A DNA stretch of 64,000 nt, taken from assembly GCA_026391695.1 (NCBI GenBank), contig JAPLDP010000035.1, forward strand, positions 16,138 through 80,137, in the 5' to 3' direction. Below the pieces are notes generated by a model. The model was not told where the DNA came from and ran no database searches. It was given only the letters and a program-made list of their open reading frames with translations. This document shows positions 28,475 through 37,679 of the stretch, in pieces (position 1 is the first letter of the stretch; every line of letters begins with the position of its first letter). This stretch comes from Bacteroidota bacterium (GTDB lineage Bacteria; Bacteroidota; Bacteroidia; Bacteroidales; JAGONC01). The translations under genes and the position numbers were made by a program.

Positions 28475-29917
28475 TTAGCCGTGCTTTAAAATATTAATCA
28501 GACTGCGGACACTCAATAAGCGGAGAAGTGCTGCAAACACGAAAGATCCCACCAGCATAATGCTAAAATTAATTAACCAGGAATAACCAAGCCGGTGTGT
28601 CAACAAATTTATACCAATAACACCAAGTACAAAAATTCCAAGGGTCGACAGATACCGGATGTTGATCCGGAACCTGAACAGGTATTGTGCAACAATAATC
28701 TGGACAACTGCTGACAGATACTGGGTGATGATGCTGGCATAAGCTGATCCGATAGCCTGAAGCCTTGGGATAAGGATTATATTAAGCGTCAGGCTGATGA
28801 TCATGCTGCATGCCGCGATGATGTTCAGCTGCATCAGACTGCCATTAGCAGTAAGTAAAGAACCAAAAACATAAGTTGTAGAGATAGCCACAAAGCCCAG
28901 CATCAGCAACCTGAAAACACCCGATGATTCATCGATATGCTCACGGTACAGCAGATTCATCAGTTCATGGCTGAAAAAGAAGGAACCAGCAGCAACAATG
29001 ATGGCAATTGTAATCAGAAGTGTGAATGACAGCCTGACCATTTCTTCGACAGATTCCCTGTTTTTTATCATACGTGAAAAAATGGGTATCAGCAATACGG
29101 AGAATAGAAAGGCAATCATGTTAGTTGCATCCAGTAACCGGAAGGCTGAGGCGTAAACCGTGACCTGCTCTGCGCCTTTTGCATCCGGTAATAACCTCTC
29201 AATCAATACCGAATCAATCCGGTTATAAAACGTCATAAGCAATACCAGAAGAGCAAATGGAAAGCTTTTCTTGATAATCATTATAAAAAAAGGCCGGTTC
29301 CATGATAACCTTTTAAATGCCGATTTTTTAATAACGATACCAAGAGCTGTAAGGGCAGTAAGACTATATGCCAGAGTCTGTATGTAAATGAACCATTCGA
29401 TGCGAAAAGGTTCACTTGTTATATTCCCCCAAAGCAACAGGGAGCAAAAAATAATCATCAAAATCCTATCAAGCACCGACAGGAAGCTATCGGTCTTAAA
29501 AAGTAATAATCCGGAAATATTTGAACGGAGATAAAAAATCAAAGAAATCAGGAATTGATTAGCTCCCAACAACAATAAAAATTTAAGCTGGCGTCCATGG
29601 TACCCAATAATAAGGGCAATACCAAAAGTCACAACTAAATACACAACAGCCAACAAGAGTTTAAGTACCATTATTCTGGAAAAATGTTTATTGAGGAGTT
29701 GGCTGTTCTGGGCGATGTTTCTATTATTAAAATTGGTTATGCCCAGGTCAAGGAGCATATTGAAAAGAAAAGAAAAATTGAACACAGCGAAATAAAAACC
29801 ATAATCCGTACTGAGCAAATTCTGGACAGTTAAGTCAATACCAAATATCCAGAATGGTTTAACCAGGAAATTGAGTAATAATATCAGTCCGAGATTTGTA
29901 ATGAATTTCTTTTGCAT
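28475..29917 (-). CDS. Polysaccharide flippase (Wzx/MATE-like)
   Basis: 480 residues with about fourteen predicted membrane helices spread evenly, as in Wzx and related oligosaccharide flippases. Recognisable parts are GIDLTVQNLLSTDYGFYFAVFNFSF near the N-terminus, and YNRIDSVLIERLLP in the middle, a common position for charged residues in the transport path. It should move lipid-linked repeat units across the inner membrane. The FkbM methyltransferase lies 11 bases upstream and the Wzz gene follows after 93 bases, so it belongs to the same cluster. Confidence 0.85.
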   Translation of the reverse strand: MQKKFITNLGLILLLNFLVKPFWIFGIDLTVQNLLSTDYGFYFAVFNFSFLFNMLLDLGITNFNNRNIAQNSQLLNKHFSRIMVLKLLLAVVYLVVTFGIALIIGYHGRQLKFLLLLGANQFLISLIFYLRSNISGLLLFKTDSFLSVLDRILMIIFCSLLLWGNITSEPFRIEWFIYIQTLAYSLTALTALGIVIKKSAFKRLSWNRPFFIMIIKKSFPFALLVLLMTFYNRIDSVLIERLLPDAKGAEQVTVYASAFRLLDATNMIAFLFSVLLIPIFSRMIKNRESVEEMVRLSFTLLITIAIIVAAGSFFFSHELMNLLYREHIDESSGVFRLLMLGFVAISTTYVFGSLLTANGSLMQLNIIAACSMIISLTLNIILIPRLQAIGSAYASIITQYLSAVVQIIVAQYLFRFRINIRYLSTLGIFVLGVIGINLLTHRLGYSWLINFSIMLVGSFVFAALLRLLSVRSLINILKHG

Positions 29918-29928
29918 GACGACGCCGG

Positions 29929-30678
29929 TTAAAGAGTTCTGCCTTCAGGAATGAAAAAGAAATTTTCGGTATGGTGGATGTTTCTATCGAAAGGGACCAG
30001 ATGTTTTTTATCCCGAATCCAAATGGCATAACCTGCATCATGCATCAGCCGGAGACAGGTATCCCTTTTTTTATCATCCCACAATTCACAATATACCAGT
30101 GGTTTATGCCGGTTTAGCAGTTGCCTTGCTCCATCCAGGACATAATACTCATAGCCTTCCACATCAATTTTTATAGCAATGACAGGGGAGTTAATATTTT
30201 TGAATTCATCATAGGAATCGAGGCTGTGCAATGGCATCAGGTACTTTTCGCCGTCATTCAGTTCCACATAATCTTCATCTATCACATGACTCAATCCCTG
30301 CAATCTTACCGAATGTACAACAGGCATGACCATATGGATATGACCTTCTGAATTGCCGACAGCTGTTTCATGGACGCGGACATTTTTCAATCCAAAAAAC
30401 CGGATAATACGTTTCAATGTTCTAATATTCTGTGGAATAGGCTCAAATGCATGGACCTGAGAATGTTGTAGACGACGTGCAAAATGGACAGTCATCACAC
30501 CAATATTGGCGCCAATGTCAAGGACTATGCCATCATCAGGGACAAGTTCAAGAAAATCCAGAAAGGCGCTTTCATCTTTTTTCCACTTTAAAGTGACTAT
30601 TGTAAAGAGAGAAAATATGAAGAGATAGGTTTTAAAACCAAGAATGGCCTGCAAAATTTTTTTTATTCCCTCCTTCAT
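29929..30678 (-). CDS. FkbM-family methyltransferase
   Basis: 249 residues from the ATG at 30678. A longer frame to 30711 is rejected because a consensus -7 box lies inside its first codons. After a hydrophobic segment (about residues 12-32) the SAM-binding motif VLDIGANIGVMTVHFARRL, the acidic HAFEPIPQN and the IKIDVEGYEYYVLDGA signature identify the FkbM fold. Family members O-methylate sugars or other small groups, so here it likely decorates the surface polysaccharide. It is first in the minus-strand group FkbM-flippase-Wzz-ligase and divergent from the GT4 gene. Confidence 0.87.
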   Translation of the reverse strand: MKEGIKKILQAILGFKTYLFIFSLFTIVTLKWKKDESAFLDFLELVPDDGIVLDIGANIGVMTVHFARRLQHSQVHAFEPIPQNIRTLKRIIRFFGLKNVRVHETAVGNSEGHIHMVMPVVHSVRLQGLSHVIDEDYVELNDGEKYLMPLHSLDSYDEFKNINSPVIAIKIDVEGYEYYVLDGARQLLNRHKPLVYCELWDDKKRDTCLRLMHDAGYAIWIRDKKHLVPFDRNIHHTENFFFIPEGRTL

Positions 30679-30699
30679 AAAAAATTCGCATATTTGTTC

Positions 30700-30707
30700 C
30701 AAAGATA
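30700..30707 (-). promoter_or_regulatory. -7 promoter box of the polysaccharide operon
   Basis: On the minus strand it reads TATCTTTG, with ATTG about 18 bases upstream as a weak -33 box. It lies 22 bases before the ATG at 30678, which decides the start of the FkbM gene. Confidence 0.5.
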
Positions 30708-30778
30708 CCATATTATTTCAGTTTGCAATGTTCGCCAGGTCACTTTTTGGATGTAGACCTTAAAATCAAGCCAATTCA

Positions 30779-31906
30779 TTGAAAATAGCTGTAAATACGC
30801 GCCTTCTGCTAAAAAATAAGATGGAAGGGATCGGTTGGTTCACCTATGAATCATTAAAGAGGATTACCACTGGTCATCCGGAACACCAGTTCTTTTTTTT
30901 ATTCGACAGGTCTTACAGCGACGATTTTATTTTTTCAGATAATATACAGCCTATTGTCATTCCGCCACAGGCCAGGCATCCGGTTCTGTTTTATCTCTGG
31001 TTTGAGTATTCAGTTCCTTATGCGCTCAGCAAAATCAAACCCGATTTATTTCTATCTACCGATGGGTATCTTTCCCTTGCAACTCCTGTTAAATCACTGG
31101 TCGTCATGCATGACCTGAACTTTGAACATTATCCGAAAGATCTTCCGTTTCTGGTCAGAAAACACTTCAGGTATTTTTTTCCCAGGTATGCCCATAAAGC
31201 TATGCGGATAGCAACAGTGTCGGAATATTCGAAAAATGATATTATCAGACTCTACGGTATTTCTCCCGAAAAAATCGATGTCGTTTACAATGGGGCCGGT
31301 GAGCAATACAAACCTGTTAGTGATGAGGTTCAAAGAATGACCAGGGAAAAATATTGCGGTGGTGCACCATTTTTCATTTTTATCGGAGCGTTGCATCCCC
31401 GCAAAAACCTTGTTAACCTGTTCAGGGCATTTGATTTATTCAGGGAAAAGATGCCAACAAACATTAAACTGGTCATTGTAGGTGCAAAAAAATGGTGGAC
31501 TGCCGACATACAGGATACATATAACGCTATGAAGTACAGGGATGAGGTGGTCTTCACAGGCCGTCTGACTTCTGTTGAATTAAGCCATATACTTGGGAGT
31601 GCTCTGGCTTTGACCTATGTATCCTATTTCGAAGGATTTGGTATCCCGATCCTTGAAGCATTTTACTGTGATACACCTGTCATTACGTCGGGTGTAACAT
31701 CAATGCCGGAGGTTGCCGGTGATGCTGCATTGATTATCGATCCATTTTCAGTGGAGTCGATTACTGATGCCATGATAGCAATGGCCAGGGACGAAACGCT
31801 AAGAAAGAATTTGATAGAAAAAGCAAGGTTAAGGAGGCTATCTTTCAGTTGGCAGAAGACAGCCGACAAGCTATGGGAATCGATTGAAAAAACATATATA
31901 CCATGA
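30779..31906 (+). CDS. Glycosyltransferase family 4
   Basis: 375 residues beginning at a TTG codon (MKIAVNTRLLL, a standard N-terminus of this family). The donor-binding C-terminal lobe is clear: VYNGAGEQY, FFIFIGALHPRKNLVNLFRAF, YVSYFEGFGIPILEAFYCDTPVITS with the E-x7-E motif, then SMPEVAGDAALIIDPF. It is a retaining nucleotide-sugar transferase, and the neighbourhood suggests surface polysaccharide as acceptor. It is divergent from the FkbM gene and overlaps the purD start by 4 bases (ATGA). Confidence 0.9.
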   Translation: MKIAVNTRLLLKNKMEGIGWFTYESLKRITTGHPEHQFFFLFDRSYSDDFIFSDNIQPIVIPPQARHPVLFYLWFEYSVPYALSKIKPDLFLSTDGYLSLATPVKSLVVMHDLNFEHYPKDLPFLVRKHFRYFFPRYAHKAMRIATVSEYSKNDIIRLYGISPEKIDVVYNGAGEQYKPVSDEVQRMTREKYCGGAPFFIFIGALHPRKNLVNLFRAFDLFREKMPTNIKLVIVGAKKWWTADIQDTYNAMKYRDEVVFTGRLTSVELSHILGSALALTYVSYFEGFGIPILEAFYCDTPVITSGVTSMPEVAGDAALIIDPFSVESITDAMIAMARDETLRKNLIEKARLRRLSFSWQKTADKLWESIEKTYIP

Positions 31907-33192
31907 ATGTCATGCTTCTTGGTTCAGGTGGCAGGGAACATGCCCTGGCCTGGAAACTGGTACAAAGCCCGCTGCTCTCACGCCTGTTCATCGTGCCCGG
32001 TAATGCCGGTACTGCGCTATGCGGAACAAATGTAACCATCGCATTAAATGACTTTAAGGCTTTGAAAAAGTTCGCTCTCGACAATAACGTAGCCATGGTG
32101 GTTGTCGGGCCGGAAGCTCCACTGGTTGAAGGTATATGGGACAGCTTTAAACAGGACGTCATGACTTCAGATATTTCAGTAATAGGGCCTTCACAGACCG
32201 GTGCAATGCTGGAAGGGAGCAAGGATTTCGCGAAAGAATTCATGAACAGACATTGTATCCCTACTGCTGCTCATCGTACATTTACACTTGATACCCAAGA
32301 TGCCGGTATCGATTTCATCCATCACCTGACCCCACCTTTTGTTCTGAAAGCTGATGGACTGGCAGCCGGTAAAGGAGTAATCATATGTGCTACAGCCGAT
32401 GAAGCTATCATTGAACTCAATGCCATGATCAGGGATAAAAAGTTCGGCGACGCTGGTAAAAAAGTCATAATTGAACAGTATCTCTCCGGTATTGAACTGT
32501 CAGCCTTTGTCATTACCGATGGCAAAACATACAAAACATTGCCTTCTGCCAAAGATTATAAACGGATTGGAGAGGACGACACGGGACCAAATACCGGTGG
32601 TATGGGATCAATATCCCCAGTGCCTTTTGCTGATGCCGGATTTATGGCAAAAGTCGAGGAAAGAATTATCAAACAAACTATCAAAGGACTGGCACAAGAG
32701 AAAATAGTTTATCAGGGATTTATCTTCTTTGGTCTGATGAATGTTCAGGGAGATCCTTATGTGATTGAATACAATGTCAGGATGGGCGATCCGGAAGCCG
32801 AATGTATCCTCCCAAGGATCAAATCGGATCTATTGGAACTTTTTAATTCCACCGCCAAAGGGAGGCTGGTAGAAAGTCAGGTTGTGACAGACCACCGTTA
32901 TTGTGCAGCTATCATGCTGGTATCAAAAGGCTACCCGGGAGATTATGAAAAAGGGAAGGAAATAACAGGTCTAGATCATATCATGGACAGCATTGTTTTC
33001 CATGCAGGAAGCAAAAAAGATGAAAAAACCGGGAAAATTATCACCAATGGAGGACGTGTGCTTGCAGTGACGTCGTATGGCATGACACTCCCCGAAGCTT
33101 TGGCTACATCCGGCAAAAATGCACAAATGATCGGATTTGAAGGGAAATATTACAGGAAAGACCTTGGACACGACCTGATGAAATATATATAA
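31903..33192 (+). CDS. purD: Phosphoribosylamine-glycine ligase
   Basis: 429 residues. ATP-grasp enzyme of the second purine step, joining 5-phosphoribosylamine and glycine. Motifs: MLLGSGGREHALAWKL at the N-terminus, LKADGLAAGKGVIIC, DDTGPNTGGMGSISP and EYNVRMGDPEAECILPR, with full family length. It overlaps the GT4 gene by 4 bases and is followed after 1 base by the membrane-protein gene, so it seems to be read through from the glycosyltransferase. Confidence 0.96.
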   Translation: MNVMLLGSGGREHALAWKLVQSPLLSRLFIVPGNAGTALCGTNVTIALNDFKALKKFALDNNVAMVVVGPEAPLVEGIWDSFKQDVMTSDISVIGPSQTGAMLEGSKDFAKEFMNRHCIPTAAHRTFTLDTQDAGIDFIHHLTPPFVLKADGLAAGKGVIICATADEAIIELNAMIRDKKFGDAGKKVIIEQYLSGIELSAFVITDGKTYKTLPSAKDYKRIGEDDTGPNTGGMGSISPVPFADAGFMAKVEERIIKQTIKGLAQEKIVYQGFIFFGLMNVQGDPYVIEYNVRMGDPEAECILPRIKSDLLELFNSTAKGRLVESQVVTDHRYCAAIMLVSKGYPGDYEKGKEITGLDHIMDSIVFHAGSKKDEKTGKIITNGGRVLAVTSYGMTLPEALATSGKNAQMIGFEGKYYRKDLGHDLMKYI

Positions 33193-33193
33193 C

Positions 33194-34177
33194 ATGATCA
33201 TCCGGCTTTATAAAGCAGGTTTTGGTTTCCAGCTTATCTTCTTCTCACTGGTAGTGGTTTTGCTATGGCTCGATGCTTTTATCTCGCCACAGCCACCAGC
33301 AAGCTTTGAGTTTAACACCCCACTTTACCAGATCGTGGTCACTGGATTTTCCAGACTGCCTTCAATTGTCAATGTCATTGTCGCATTAATACTGGTTCTC
33401 ACCCAATCGTATTTGCTAAACTATGCTCTTACAGAGAATAAAATAATCCCTGGCAATACTTTCCTGGTTGTATTGGTCTACTGTGTTATGATGAGCTTTG
33501 ATCCGTCACTGCTGAGGTTGCATCCGGTACTGATAGCTAATCTGTTCCTGGTTCTGGCACTGAGGATCATCCTGAAAATCTATAATGAAAAGGATACTTA
33601 CCAGCATGACTTTAATGCCAGTATGCTCGTCTCAATAGCCTCTATTATATATTTACCATACATTTTCTTTCTTATTTTCATCTGGATTTCATTCCTGATT
33701 TACCGTGTATCAAAGTCAAGGGAATGGATCATTGTATGGATCGGCACACTAGCTCCATATATCTACCTTTTGGTATATTACTTCGTATTCGATAAACTTG
33801 AACTTTTTTACACAAAATACATACGGTTTTTCACACAACTACAACCTGTCCAATTCAAATCCAATGGATTCAATTATGCCTTTGGTGCAGTGATGGCATT
33901 ATTGACTCTGATTTCTTCATATCGTTTTCTGAATGATTCCGGAGGAAAAGTCATCAGCATCCGAAAAAAAATTATTGTTTTAGTATATCTGTTAATCATT
34001 TCACTCCTGACTACAATCTATGCCAGAGGAAACCTCATTTACCATATCACCATGGCTTTTATTGCTCTGTCGGCCATTGTGACTTATTATTTTACTGCCC
34101 TGAAAAAAGTGATCTGGGCGGAGGTATTTTTTACAATGATAGTTATCATAATCATACTTGAGAAAATCTTCATTTGA
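33194..34177 (+). CDS. DUF6427-like multi-pass membrane protein
   Basis: 327 residues with about nine hydrophobic helices and almost no soluble loops. The beginning MIIRLYKAGFGFQLIFFSL and the core SFDPSLLRLHPVLIANLFLVLALRIILKIYN with FIWISFLIYRVSKSREWIIVWIG resemble the Bacteroidota DUF6427 family, from memory. Its function is unknown. It lies between purD (1 base) and rnhB (21 bases). Confidence 0.75.
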   Translation: MIIRLYKAGFGFQLIFFSLVVVLLWLDAFISPQPPASFEFNTPLYQIVVTGFSRLPSIVNVIVALILVLTQSYLLNYALTENKIIPGNTFLVVLVYCVMMSFDPSLLRLHPVLIANLFLVLALRIILKIYNEKDTYQHDFNASMLVSIASIIYLPYIFFLIFIWISFLIYRVSKSREWIIVWIGTLAPYIYLLVYYFVFDKLELFYTKYIRFFTQLQPVQFKSNGFNYAFGAVMALLTLISSYRFLNDSGGKVISIRKKIIVLVYLLIISLLTTIYARGNLIYHITMAFIALSAIVTYYFTALKKVIWAEVFFTMIVIIIILEKIFI

Positions 34178-34198
34178 CCCTCTCCATTTCGTTATGAT

Positions 34199-34798
34199 AT
34201 GGCATTAATACAACACTTTACAGTAGATAAAACAGAGGCCGGTTGTGATGAAGCCGGGCGAGGGTGCCTGGCAGGGCCGGTATTTGCAGCTGCTGTTATT
34301 TTTGCAAGGAACTATGCCAATCCGGCCATCAATGATTCAAAAAAACTTAATGCCAGCCAGAGAGAGATTTTACGGCAGGAAATAGAAAAATCAGCGCTTG
34401 CATGGGCTGTGGCAAGTGCCAGCCCGGAAGAAATAGATGAGATAAACATCCTGAATGCTTCTTTTCTAGCCATGCACAGGGCACTGGAAAAGCTTTCAAT
34501 CATGCCTCAATGGATACTTGTTGACGGACACCGGTTCTGTCCATTTAAAAATATCCCATACTCCTGCATCATACGCGGTGACGCACAATACTTATCCATT
34601 GCAGCCGCATCCATACTTGCTAAAACGTACAGAGATGATTACATGGAAAAACTTCATGATGACTTTTCTATATATAACTGGAAAGAAAATAAAGGATACC
34701 CCACAAAAGAACATAAGGCGGCTATTTTAAATTACGGCATTACGTCTCATCACAGGAAGAGTTTTAACCTTGGACAGCAACTTGAGTTATCATTCTGA
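34199..34798 (+). CDS. rnhB: Ribonuclease HII
   Basis: 199 residues. The metal-binding motif GCDEAGRGCLAGPVFAAAV at residues 17-35 supplies the first Asp-Glu pair; ILVDGHRF gives the third carboxylate and SIAAASILAKTYRDDYM the last Asp region. The C-terminal GYPTKEHKAAILNYGITSHHRKSF is standard. It removes RNA from RNA-DNA hybrids, including single ribonucleotides in DNA. It is the last gene of the purD group; 112 bases then lead to the DUF3352-like gene. Confidence 0.96.
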   Translation: MALIQHFTVDKTEAGCDEAGRGCLAGPVFAAAVIFARNYANPAINDSKKLNASQREILRQEIEKSALAWAVASASPEEIDEINILNASFLAMHRALEKLSIMPQWILVDGHRFCPFKNIPYSCIIRGDAQYLSIAAASILAKTYRDDYMEKLHDDFSIYNWKENKGYPTKEHKAAILNYGITSHHRKSFNLGQQLELSF

Positions 34799-34910
34799 AT
34801 TAACAGGTTTTTGTTGATTTAATTTGTATTCTGACATTCATATCCGGGAATTTTAATCTAAATTTGGTCATATTCAAGGTTCTCTGATTTTAAACACTTT
34901 CACCGACGCG

Positions 34911-37661
34911 ATGGAAATCAAAAAACGACATTTTTTCATCCCCATAGTAATTTTTGTTATCATTGTTTCAGTTACAACCGTTTACTTTTATTTCTTCCGG
35001 TTAAAAAACACAGCGCTACCTGCCTTCAATGCCATTCCGGGTAATGCTGCACTCATTTTCGAGACTAACGATCCATTCCGGTTCTGGTCGACTTTATCAG
35101 AAACTGATCTCTGGAAAGAACTTACAACAGTAGATGAAATAAATAAGCTCGACAGCACCATTACCTGGCTCGATTCATTGATCACTGCTGACGAAAAGGC
35201 ATTCTCACTTTTAAATGGGAGTCGGTTTATCGCTTCAGTCCACCCTGATGTGGATGACAGACCGGCGTTGCTTTATATTATTGAACTGTCCGACCCGGGG
35301 AAGACCGGACAGATCCGTAAATTCATTGACCGTTCCTGCCCGGCATGCCAGCAGAAATTCATGACGTACGCAAAGAAAACGATCTTTTCAGTTACACTTC
35401 ACAATTCGGCCAATAAATTCTATTATACTCTTACCAGAGGTCTTGTTATAGGCAGCTTTCATCCACTGCTCATTGAGCAAGCCATCGACCAGATAAAAAC
35501 AGGTATGCCGCCTTATGCAGATCCGGCATTTACAGAGCTAAGGAATGCTGCGGGAAAAAATGCCAGCGCCAATATCTTCATAAATAACCATCAGCTTCCC
35601 TTATTGCTGAGCCTCATTATTAATGATGAATATTCAGGTCAGACAAAATATTTTAAAAATTTTGCCGGATGGTCAGAATTTGACCTTAATATCACTGGAC
35701 GAGAATGGGTAATGAACGGATTTACTTCTGCCAGTGACACATCCGGCTATTATCTTGAGATCTTTAAAGATCAGACTGGTGAAGTATCCGGCATGCCTCA
35801 TGTCCTACCTTATAATACGGCTTTTTTCCTTAGTATCTGCATAAACGATTATGGCAATTTTCTGGACCGGTTTAAAGCACAACTTAAAGCGACTGACTCT
35901 CTTTTTATTTATGAACAGATCATCAACTCATTGATCACTCAAAAAACTGTTGATATTGAAAAAGAAATGGCCGGTTGGGGTATAAACGAAGTCGGATTAG
36001 CAATCATAGAAAATGGAACGCCTCCCGACAGTAATCTTATCCTGGCCATAGGTATCGGTAATCCTGAAGAATGTACCAGAGACCTGCGATCTTTATCCGA
36101 TACCAGCATGGACATTCCTGATAAAAGAGGACTACAGGCTGATACCAATAGGAAAATGATTATGAAACTGACGACAAAAATTCCTTTGGCCTACAGACTG
36201 AAACCATTTTTTCCGGATTTCTGTCCGGAATATTATTCCATCCTTGAAAACTATGTTCTTTTCAGCTTTAATGAAGCGGCACTCCAACATGTTGTCTATT
36301 CGCATCAAAACAGAAGGACACTTGCAAATGACGATAATTTCAACACCTTCGCCGTAAACCTTTCCGAATCGAATATTATACTATGCTATTTGAATATCAG
36401 GAGGTCGCTGGAACTGGCAAAGTCAGTAGTACATTCCAACCTGTTATCCGTGCTGGAGAAAAACCGTGAAAGCTTCCGTAAAATTGAGGGACTGAGTATT
36501 CAATATAATTTCCTTGACCGTTTTTTCTATTCAAATGTCTTTCTCATGTATAATCCCGGTTTTAAGGAAGATGAGAAGTATGTCTGGCGAACGGAACTGG
36601 ATTCCGTAGTTGAAGCAGGTCCATTTTTGTTCGATAATCCCTTAACAGGTAAAATGATGGTGATAGTTTCGGATAAGTCCGATAACCTTTACATGCTGGA
36701 TGAAACAGGCCAAATTTTATGGAAAAATAAAATCCCTTCACCAGTCCTGGGTAAAATATACCAGATCAACAACTCAAAAAAGAACGAAGTCAGTTATATC
36801 TTCAACACTGCCGACCAGCTATATGTTATCGATGCCGACGGTATCATAAATGATGGTTATCCGGTCCAGTTGAAAGTCAGCGCTATCAATGGCATGCTGC
36901 TGGCTGATTTCGACCGGAATAAAACATACCGTCTACTTTATAACGGAGAAGATGGATTGATTCATAATATCGATCTACGTGGTAAGGCAACGGCAGGATG
37001 GAAAGCACCGGTTACGGAAAGTGCGGTGTCACGTTCCCTCCAGTACCTCGTCATAGGGAAGGAAGGTGTTATCATAATCCCCATTGATGATGGCTCAGTT
37101 ATAATGACCGACCGGAAGGGCGCTGTGAAATTCCGGTCCGGTGACAATATGGTACTTGCCAATCATTCCGACTTTTACGTTAACCGTACAAACAATAAGG
37201 GCAGCATCCTCACCACTCTGGCAAATGGTGACCTGGCCTATATACAAGGAAAAAATTGCAGCACAACCAGCTTCAGGAACTTCTCCGCTGCGCATTTCTT
37301 TATTTATGAGGATATCACTGGCGATCAGGATCCGGATTTCATTTTCATCGACAGCACGGACCTTTACGTCTTCAATCGCTTTAAAAAACAGGTCTTCACC
37401 TATTATTTCGAACAGCCAGTCAGGGATAAACCAGAGGTCATCACTCTGCCGTCGAAAGAAAAGATTCTCGGTGTGGTCACACGTGATGATGAGAAGGTAT
37501 ATCTTTTTAACAGGAACGGGCTGATAGATGCATGTTCGGAAATTAAAGGCGATACTCCTTTCTGCGTTGGTAGCCTGAATAATGACAAAGTCAATAACCT
37601 GGTTATCGGAAGTGGAAAAATGATATTCAATTATCAATTACCAATGATCATTGATCATTGA
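34911..37661 (+). CDS. DUF3352-like membrane-anchored protein with C-terminal beta-propeller
   Basis: 916 residues. One N-terminal membrane helix (about 8-28, HFFIPIVIFVIIVSVTTVYF) then a large exported part. Residues about 35-540 resemble Bacteroidota DUF3352 proteins (IPGNAALIFETNDPFRFW, AGWSEFDLNITGREWVMNGF). From about 555 on, PQQ-like blades occur (SDKSDNLYMLDETGQILWKN, NTADQLYVIDADGIINDGYP). No catalytic residues were recognised; a role in envelope assembly is only a guess. The stop abuts that of the convergent glucosaminidase inside a 7-bp repeat tract. A possible -7 box TAAATTTG is at 34859-34866. Confidence 0.8.
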   Translation: MEIKKRHFFIPIVIFVIIVSVTTVYFYFFRLKNTALPAFNAIPGNAALIFETNDPFRFWSTLSETDLWKELTTVDEINKLDSTITWLDSLITADEKAFSLLNGSRFIASVHPDVDDRPALLYIIELSDPGKTGQIRKFIDRSCPACQQKFMTYAKKTIFSVTLHNSANKFYYTLTRGLVIGSFHPLLIEQAIDQIKTGMPPYADPAFTELRNAAGKNASANIFINNHQLPLLLSLIINDEYSGQTKYFKNFAGWSEFDLNITGREWVMNGFTSASDTSGYYLEIFKDQTGEVSGMPHVLPYNTAFFLSICINDYGNFLDRFKAQLKATDSLFIYEQIINSLITQKTVDIEKEMAGWGINEVGLAIIENGTPPDSNLILAIGIGNPEECTRDLRSLSDTSMDIPDKRGLQADTNRKMIMKLTTKIPLAYRLKPFFPDFCPEYYSILENYVLFSFNEAALQHVVYSHQNRRTLANDDNFNTFAVNLSESNIILCYLNIRRSLELAKSVVHSNLLSVLEKNRESFRKIEGLSIQYNFLDRFFYSNVFLMYNPGFKEDEKYVWRTELDSVVEAGPFLFDNPLTGKMMVIVSDKSDNLYMLDETGQILWKNKIPSPVLGKIYQINNSKKNEVSYIFNTADQLYVIDADGIINDGYPVQLKVSAINGMLLADFDRNKTYRLLYNGEDGLIHNIDLRGKATAGWKAPVTESAVSRSLQYLVIGKEGVIIIPIDDGSVIMTDRKGAVKFRSGDNMVLANHSDFYVNRTNNKGSILTTLANGDLAYIQGKNCSTTSFRNFSAAHFFIYEDITGDQDPDFIFIDSTDLYVFNRFKKQVFTYYFEQPVRDKPEVITLPSKEKILGVVTRDDEKVYLFNRNGLIDACSEIKGDTPFCVGSLNNDKVNNLVIGSGKMIFNYQLPMIIDH

Positions 37662-37679
37662 TCATTGATCAATGATTAT
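37645..37679. repeat. Five 7-bp tandem repeats across two convergent stop codons
   Basis: Three exact TGATCAT units, then TGATCAA and TGATTAT. The TGA stop at 37659-37661 (plus-strand gene) and the TGA of the minus-strand gene (37662-37664) are both repeat units. The unit contains the palindrome TGATCA, so the tract can also fold as hairpins and may act as a two-way terminator. Confidence 0.85.
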
